Positions 59,308 to 64,000 of a DNA stretch of 64,000 nt are shown piece by piece; position 1 is the first letter of the stretch, and the number at the start of each line of letters is the position of its first letter. The DNA is from PSRJ01 sp963825305 (GTDB taxonomy: Bacteria; Acidobacteriota; Terriglobia; Bryobacterales; Bryobacteraceae). The DNA lies in NCBI GenBank assembly GCA_963825305.1, contig CAWGTA010000009.1, forward strand, positions 930,001-994,000, read 5' to 3'. A program made the translations under genes and the position numbers. Below the pieces are notes generated by a model. The model saw only the letters and a program-made list of their open reading frames with translations. It did no database searches and was not told the DNA's origin.

Positions 59308-60759
59308 GTGGCCGGACTGTTGACCCCGCAAGGAAAACGCCATATTCAGAGGATGCTGCGCGCGCTCGCGCCTGCGGCGGAGAGACTCGACCGGCGATTC
59401 CGGGCGCTACTCCGTAAGAGCGGTCACAATGCGGCGCAGATCCGTGCCTTGCTCGCGATTACGCCGGCCGCGGCGGCGCGGCTCGGTTCGATTCGCGTCT
59501 TTCTGGACCAAGTCGCGTACCAGGGACGGCGGCTGGCGAAGTTGAATGTCGCCCCGTCTGAGATTCAGGAGGCTCTCCGGCAGTTTGGAGGACTCCTCGA
59601 TCGCGCGTTGGAGACTCCCTTTGCGCCCGCCCGCGAGCAACTGGGGCTGGCCACTCACTTCGTTTTGCACGACGCGTTTTACCAGGTTCGCGAGGCCGAA
59701 GCCCAGGCATTCTTTGGACTGTATCGCGCGGAGGTCGAGGCGGCGGATCTCGATGACCTGCTGCGGCGCTTCGTGGTTGTGCTGGCCCAAGCGTTCCGCG
59801 CGTCCGCGGGACGGCTTCTGCTCCATGAGAAGGATCTTCCCAGCGAACTGCGCCGTCCTCTATACATCGAGTGTGGCGATGGCCGCGAGCATTTGATCGC
59901 CGATCCGCGGTTGCGCGGGTGCTTTGCCTCGTTTTGGTCTTACCCTATTGGCGATTCGGCGGTGATGCAACTCGGGTTCCGTGTCCCGTATCCCTGGCTG
60001 CCACGGGAACGGGCGTTGCTAGCCGCAGCCGCGGCGCGCTGTCAGGAGGCCATTGAGCGCGCGCGGATGGCGCGGGAAATCCTGCGCCTGGAAGTGGAAT
60101 CGCGACGGGCCGAAGAGGACGAGCGGCGGCGCATCGGCCGCGACCTGCATGATGAAGCGGGCCAAGCCATGGCATTTTTGCGTTTACAACTGGAGATGAT
60201 GGAGCGCGATGCTCCTGAATCCCTGCGCCCCCGGTTGGCGGAAGCGCGCGAGTTGGCAGCCCATACCGCGGTGGAGTTGCGGCGCATTGTGGCGGCTCTG
60301 AGTCCGTCGGTTCTGGATCGCCTGGGAGTGGCCACCGCCATACGCCAATTGGCCGCCAAGTTTCAGCGGCAGCATCCGGCCGGGCTGCGGCTGCGTCTTT
60401 CGCCCGGTGCCGCACACCCGCCTGGCCCAGTCGCGGAAGTGGTCTACCGCGTCGCCCAGGAATGCCTGCAGAATATCGCCAAACACTCCGGGGCTACGCG
60501 AGTGAACCTTTCTCTCCTAGCGTCCGATAAGAATCTTAGGTTGTGCGTCAGAGATAATGGCGCCGGCTTTAGTGCGGATAAGGCCTGGAGCAAACCGGCT
60601 TCGTTCGGTTTGTCGGGCATGCGGGAACGCGCAGGACTTCTTGGGGGAAGCCTGGCCGTCCGCAGTGCGCCGGGGAAGGGCACCCAAATCATTCTCGATT
60701 TGCCAATGGGCGCCGCACCGGTGAACACAAATGCCAAAGATTCGCGTACTCTTAACTGA
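59308..60759 (+). CDS. NarL-type (HisKA_3) sensor histidine kinase
   Basis: A 483-residue cytoplasmic kinase with no membrane span. Residues 1-235 form an input region with GAF-like segments; HisKA_3 has the phospho-His in RIGRDLHDEAGQAMAFLRLQ, and the HATPase domain the N-box EVVYRVAQECLQNIAKHSGA, LRLCVRDNGAGFSADKA and GLSGMRERAGLLGG. It is the cognate of the LuxR-type regulator, overlapping its gene by 29 bases. GTG start. Confidence 0.92.
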   Translation: MAGLLTPQGKRHIQRMLRALAPAAERLDRRFRALLRKSGHNAAQIRALLAITPAAAARLGSIRVFLDQVAYQGRRLAKLNVAPSEIQEALRQFGGLLDRALETPFAPAREQLGLATHFVLHDAFYQVREAEAQAFFGLYRAEVEAADLDDLLRRFVVVLAQAFRASAGRLLLHEKDLPSELRRPLYIECGDGREHLIADPRLRGCFASFWSYPIGDSAVMQLGFRVPYPWLPRERALLAAAAARCQEAIERARMAREILRLEVESRRAEEDERRRIGRDLHDEAGQAMAFLRLQLEMMERDAPESLRPRLAEARELAAHTAVELRRIVAALSPSVLDRLGVATAIRQLAAKFQRQHPAGLRLRLSPGAAHPPGPVAEVVYRVAQECLQNIAKHSGATRVNLSLLASDKNLRLCVRDNGAGFSADKAWSKPASFGLSGMRERAGLLGGSLAVRSAPGKGTQIILDLPMGAAPVNTNAKDSRTLN

Positions 60760-61408
60760 CGATCACACCTTGTTCCGGCAAGGAATCCGGACGCTTCTCG
60801 CGGGAGAGCCAGACATCGAAGTGGTGGGGGAAACCGGTAATGCCGGTGATGCGGTAGTCTCTGCGCAAAACCTGCGCCCGGATGTCGTGCTGATGGACAT
60901 CGGCATGACCGGGATGAGTAGCTTCGAAGCTACCCGGCAGATCCGCAAGGAACGTCCCGAGACCCGCGTCATTTTCCTCTCCATGTACGATGACGAGGAC
61001 TATCTGGCGGAATCCGTGGAGATTGGCGCCAGTGGCTACATTCTCAAAGAGAGCCCCTCCGAGCAGTTGGTCAACGCCATCCGCGAGGTCAATCGTGGGG
61101 GCAACTACTTGAGCCCGCGCCTCCTCACGCGGCTGGTCGACGATTTTCGCATGCAGAGCCGTTCGCCCATGAGGCAGCCCCGCTTTGGCACTTTGACCAA
61201 GCGCGAGCGTGAAGTCATGAAGCTCCTCGCCGAAGGCCGGTCAGTGAAAGAGATTGCCACCAGTTTCAATCTGAGCGTCAAAACCGTCGAGGCCCATAAA
61301 TTCAATCTAATGCGCAAGTTGGACATCCACAACAAAGCGCAGCTGGTGCAGTACGCCATCCAGAAGAAGATCATCCGGCTGATGGAGCCCGTAGCCCTGG
61401 TCGGATAA
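60731..61408 (+). CDS. NarL/LuxR-family response regulator
   Basis: A 225-residue response regulator. Receiver residues are the acidic pair in LLTDDHTL, phosphoacceptor Asp in VVLMDIGMTG, Thr/Ser in VIFLSMY and Lys in GYILKES. The helix-turn-helix is TKREREVMKLLAEGRSVKEI, then NLSVKTVEAHKFNLMRKLDI. The gene overlaps the histidine kinase gene by 29 bases, so the two make one two-component system. The L,D-transpeptidase is 127 bases downstream and has its own sigma54-type promoter; such regulators do not normally drive sigma54, so a direct link is not claimed. Confidence 0.95.
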   Translation: MPKIRVLLTDDHTLFRQGIRTLLAGEPDIEVVGETGNAGDAVVSAQNLRPDVVLMDIGMTGMSSFEATRQIRKERPETRVIFLSMYDDEDYLAESVEIGASGYILKESPSEQLVNAIREVNRGGNYLSPRLLTRLVDDFRMQSRSPMRQPRFGTLTKREREVMKLLAEGRSVKEIATSFNLSVKTVEAHKFNLMRKLDIHNKAQLVQYAIQKKIIRLMEPVALVG

Positions 61409-61489
61409 ACGCGTCGGCCGGTCCACGCGTGTCGTCCGTGACACGCCGCACTAAAGCATGCAAACACTTTACTTTCAATAGCTTCTCGT

Positions 61490-61506
61490 TTGGCACGAGG
61501 CCTGCA
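61490..61506 (+). promoter_or_regulatory. Near-consensus sigma54 promoter for the L,D-transpeptidase gene
   Basis: TTGGCACGAGGCCTGCA matches the sigma54 -24/-12 consensus (TTGGCACG, four bases, TTGCA) at all informative positions but one T. GG and GC are ten bases apart. Transcription would begin near 61517, leaving a 19-base leader that contains the GGAGG (61523-61527) before the ATG at 61536. Confidence 0.8.
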
Positions 61507-61535
61507 TCTTCCTTTTCCGTACGGAGGATCGGAAG

Positions 61536-62081
61536 ATGCTCAAAACAAAAGATCAAGTTCAAAAGCTGGCGGCACTAACCAGTGTGATGTTGATGGCCGC
61601 AGCGGAAGCTTTTGCACAAGAGAGCCGCGGTCCGTCCACACGGCGGATCGTGGTGAGCATCCCGGATCGAAAGCTGGCGGTTATCGAAGCGGACCGCGTG
61701 GTGAAAATATTCTCCATTGCAGTGGGAGCGCCGCCGACGCCTAGTCCTAGCGGTTCCTACCGCATCGTGCAGCGCATTTCCGATCCCACCTGGTACTCCA
61801 AGGGCAAAATCGTTCCTCCCGGAAAATCCAACCCGATCGGCACGCGCTGGCTGGGCTTGAGCGTGAAAGGATACGGCATTCACGGGACGAATGTCCCCTC
61901 TTCCATCGGTCACAACGCTTCGCACGGCTGCATCCGAATGCGCAACCGCGACGTAGAACAGTTGTTCGACATGGTGGCGGTGGGCGACGCGGTAGAACTC
62001 TACGAGGAACGGACACCCGAGCTCGAAAAAATATTTGGCGCGGTCCTAATGGCAGGGCTTAGTTCGGCCGATGGGGAATAA
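61536..62081 (+). CDS. L,D-transpeptidase (YkuD family)
   Basis: A 181-residue exported YkuD-domain enzyme that forms 3-3 peptidoglycan cross-links or attaches proteins to the wall. A signal peptide (ALTSVMLMAAAEAFAQ) precedes the fold. The catalytic motif is HGTNVPSSIGHNASHGCIRM: Cys132 with His116 and His130. It has no LysM or extra domain. A strong sigma54 promoter stands before it. The 42-residue membrane protein follows 12 bases after its stop. Sigma54 control suggests induction by envelope or nutrient stress; that is inference. Confidence 0.93.
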   Translation: MLKTKDQVQKLAALTSVMLMAAAEAFAQESRGPSTRRIVVSIPDRKLAVIEADRVVKIFSIAVGAPPTPSPSGSYRIVQRISDPTWYSKGKIVPPGKSNPIGTRWLGLSVKGYGIHGTNVPSSIGHNASHGCIRMRNRDVEQLFDMVAVGDAVELYEERTPELEKIFGAVLMAGLSSADGE

Positions 62082-62093
62082 GGAGAGAGAGTT

Positions 62094-62222
62094 ATGGCGA
62101 ACGTCGTGGGTTGTGTACTGATGGTCGCAATCACGTTTCCGGTTTCATTCTTTGTGGCGCGTGGTTGCCTGAGCGGAGTCCTCCGCATTATTACCGGGGG
62201 AGAACATCGCGATATGCTATGA
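62094..62222 (+). CDS. 42-residue single-span membrane protein
   Basis: A 43-codon frame with AAGGAGAG seven bases before the ATG. It encodes a hydrophobic core (VVGCVLMVAITFPVSFFVAR) and a polar end (TGGEHRDML). The membrane span occupies about residues 4-22. No family name is known to me. It lies between the L,D-transpeptidase (12 bases) and a secreted protein gene (seven bases), so it is likely cotranscribed. It is easily missed because of its length. The start and stop are unambiguous. Confidence 0.7.
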   Translation: MANVVGCVLMVAITFPVSFFVARGCLSGVLRIITGGEHRDML

Positions 62223-62229
62223 TCCAGCC

Positions 62230-63387
62230 GTGAACGGTTGGCACGCGGTTCTCGCCGCGCTTCTGTTCCTGACTCCTCGGGTTTCCCCCGCTGCTGACGA
62301 TCTCCCGGGCGCTGCCAAGGAACTGGCTCGCAAAACCCTCGGTTTCGCTGGCGGGCGGGTAGCGGTTGGCGCAACGTTCCGAAATATTTCCTCTCTGCCC
62401 GATTCCGACCTGGCCCAGGTGCGCCGCGAATTCGAAGCGGCCCTGACCGTCGGCCCGACGGCGGCCATCGACGTACGGATTACTCTATCGGAAAATGCTT
62501 CACAGTACCTGCTGGTGGAAGAGGCCCGCAAGGGAGAAGACACTCAGGTTTGGTTCGCCGGCTGGCCGCGTTCCCGTGTAGAGCCCGTCTCCGGACTGGG
62601 CGTCACCATCGACAAGAAGCTCGTCTGGGAACAGGACGAGCCGATTCTGGACGTGGCCGTTTTGGATAGTTTCGTGGTGGTGCTCTCGCCTTCCAAGATC
62701 GCTCTCTATGCAGAGAGGCAGTTAAAGCAGGTGGTGCCGATTGCGCCGGGCAAGGCATGGCCGCGCGATCTCCGCGGGCGCCTGCGGCTCAATGGCGGGC
62801 GTCTTCAGGTGCTGCTGCCCGCTATGGAGTGCAGCGGCATGGTCCAACCGCAGCTTTCCATCGACTGCCGGCCCAGTGAAGAGCCATGGGTGTTGGAATC
62901 GGGCAGCCGGGCGATTCTGCTCGCCACCTACAGCCGCGACCGCAACTATTTCGACGGGCACGTGATCCTGCAAAACGGCTCGCGCAAATCCGTCGCGCCC
63001 TTCTATTCCGCCGCAGCCGTGGAAGATCCGGCCGGCACCATCTGGCTACTGGCCACGTTAGACGGGCGCACCCAGATATTCGACGCGGCTTTTGAGGCGG
63101 TGGCGGCGATTCCGTCCTGGGGCAGCGATGTCGTAGGAACGTCAGGGCGATGCGCCGGCGGGTCGGCGATCCTGGCGACGCTCGCAGGAGATGCTACCGA
63201 ACCCGACGGTGTGCAGGCATTTTCGATCGTCAACCGGATGGCAGTCGCACTCGGCGCGCCGGCGAGCTTCAACGGCCCCGTCACGGCTCTATGGCCCTCC
63301 ACTCCGTCATCCGCTCTGGCAGTGGTGCACGATCTCGCCACAGGCAAATATGCAGCCTATGTTCTCTCGCTGGTTTGCGCTCCTTAG
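62230..63387 (+). CDS. Secreted protein of unknown function
   Basis: A 385-residue exported protein, with a GTG start and signal peptide (WHAVLAALLFLTPRVSPAA). The mature part is beta-rich with repeated strand pairs (VAVLDSFVVVLSPSKIALYA, RLRLNGGRLQVLLPAMECSG, GTIWLLATLDGRTQIFDAAF), suggesting a beta-propeller-like fold, but no catalytic motif is evident. It overlaps the downstream solute-binding-like gene by 29 bases. I recognise it only as a type of protein common in acidobacterial genomes; a sensor or envelope role is speculation. Confidence 0.75.
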   Translation: MNGWHAVLAALLFLTPRVSPAADDLPGAAKELARKTLGFAGGRVAVGATFRNISSLPDSDLAQVRREFEAALTVGPTAAIDVRITLSENASQYLLVEEARKGEDTQVWFAGWPRSRVEPVSGLGVTIDKKLVWEQDEPILDVAVLDSFVVVLSPSKIALYAERQLKQVVPIAPGKAWPRDLRGRLRLNGGRLQVLLPAMECSGMVQPQLSIDCRPSEEPWVLESGSRAILLATYSRDRNYFDGHVILQNGSRKSVAPFYSAAAVEDPAGTIWLLATLDGRTQIFDAAFEAVAAIPSWGSDVVGTSGRCAGGSAILATLAGDATEPDGVQAFSIVNRMAVALGAPASFNGPVTALWPSTPSSALAVVHDLATGKYAAYVLSLVCAP

Positions 63388-64000
63388 CGTGGTGGTGTTG
63401 GCGCAGGCGGCCACGCGCCCGCACTACGGCGGATCGTTGCGTGTGGAGATCGAGGCGTCCATTGAGACTGCCGATCCGCCGCAGACCGGTCCTGGAATGG
63501 CGGACCTGTCTAGTGCTTTTTCGGTGACTCGATGGGAAGGCGGCCGGGTGGCCGTCTATTCTGCCAATGAGGACGCACCAGGCGGACGGCCCTATGTCGA
63601 CAGCGTGGAAATCCAGATGGGCCGGCCGCTGCGCGAGCAAGCCATCGATCTCGAGTTGAAGAAGGCGGATGTGGTCGAGCTGGGGCCCAACGAGACACGG
63701 CGCGGGCCGGCGTCGCGCAAGATCTGGACCTCCGCGCCCGTGCGCTTGCTGGCTCTGGTATTCTCCGAGCGGATTTCGGATGCGCGGATGCGCGAGGCGC
63801 TGGCCCTGGCGGTGGACCGTAGCGCCATCCACAACGTACTGCTCCAGAGGCAGGGAGAGATTGCCGGAGCGCTGCTGCCCCAGTGGATCTCCGGTTATGC
63901 GTTCCTGTTCCCGACGGCCGCCGACACCGGCAAGGCGCGGAGTTTGACAGCCGCCTTGCCCCCGCAATCGCGAGCCCTTACTTTGAGCTTCGAAATTCCC
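63359..64000 (+). CDS. Extracellular solute-binding protein family 5-like, cut by the window edge
   Basis: The frame is open for 214 codons from ATG at 63359 (or 63350) to the right edge. A signal peptide (RWFALLSVVVLAQAATRP) is followed by HYGGSLRVEIEASIETADPP, which resembles the N-terminus of SBP_bac_5 peptide-binding proteins. A later segment ISDARMREALALAVDRSAIH also matches the family's helix. The C-terminal half is missing. An ABC transporter gene could lie beyond the edge; none is visible. Alternatively it is a stand-alone receptor-like protein, common in this group. Confidence 0.7.
   Translation, partial: MFSRWFALLSVVVLAQAATRPHYGGSLRVEIEASIETADPPQTGPGMADLSSAFSVTRWEGGRVAVYSANEDAPGGRPYVDSVEIQMGRPLREQAIDLELKKADVVELGPNETRRGPASRKIWTSAPVRLLALVFSERISDARMREALALAVDRSAIHNVLLQRQGEIAGALLPQWISGYAFLFPTAADTGKARSLTAALPPQSRALTLSFEIP

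Overview
The window is GC-rich, densely coded DNA from a Gram-negative chromosome. Gene content points to an acidobacterium of the Solibacter/Bryobacter type: a DUF1501/DUF1800 secreted pair, several TPR and TolB-like secreted proteins, a tannase-family esterase beside an Acidobacteria-style secreted protein, coproheme decarboxylase HemQ, multihaem cytochromes and many short palindromic intergenic repeats. This placement is inferred from gene families, not from a marker-gene search. No rRNA, tRNA, CRISPR array or prophage was seen.

Region by region. 1-2760: secreted esterases and a SIMPL-domain protein (minus strand). 2970-6519: Rrf2 regulator, clpP, msrA, a small Cys-rich protein and a secreted alpha/beta hydrolase. 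6572-10259: glpK, gap and a metallo-hydrolase. 10366-14496: TPR and beta-propeller proteins. 14510-20220: a sigma54 activator divergent from a five-gene membrane cytochrome cluster. 20257-24783: Ada, a rhodanese and the DUF1800/DUF1501 pair. 24903-27042: murQ-murA. 27243-32321: quinone oxidoreductase, histidine kinase, lipoprotein and an M24 peptidase. 32626-35839: cyclodeaminase-family protein, MDR oxidoreductase and an OmpA-family protein. 35925-43062: flagellar operon flgBC-fliEFGHIJ ending in hemQ. 43230-48581: acylphosphatase, apt, ispE, prs, rplY, pth, rpsF, rpsR, rplI. 48647-50188: an insertion sequence. 50240-55851: trpC (broken)-trpF-trpB-trpA-chorismate mutase-DAHP synthase-tyrA. 55989-64000: NYN/LOTUS protein, DUF2461, murB, a two-component system, an L,D-transpeptidase behind a near-consensus sigma54 promoter, a 42-residue membrane protein, a secreted protein and the start of a solute-binding-like protein.

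Most worth a second look: (1) the sigma54 activator/cytochrome locus, with two operator-like dyads about two helical turns apart between the divergent genes; (2) the strong sigma54 promoter in front of the L,D-transpeptidase; (3) four families of palindromic repeats, one of which encodes the C-terminus of Ada; (4) trpC with two apparent one-base insertions just downstream of an insertion sequence; (5) a SIMPL gene whose signal peptide is out of frame with its body. Indels in (4) and (5) could be sequencing errors and should be checked on reads first.
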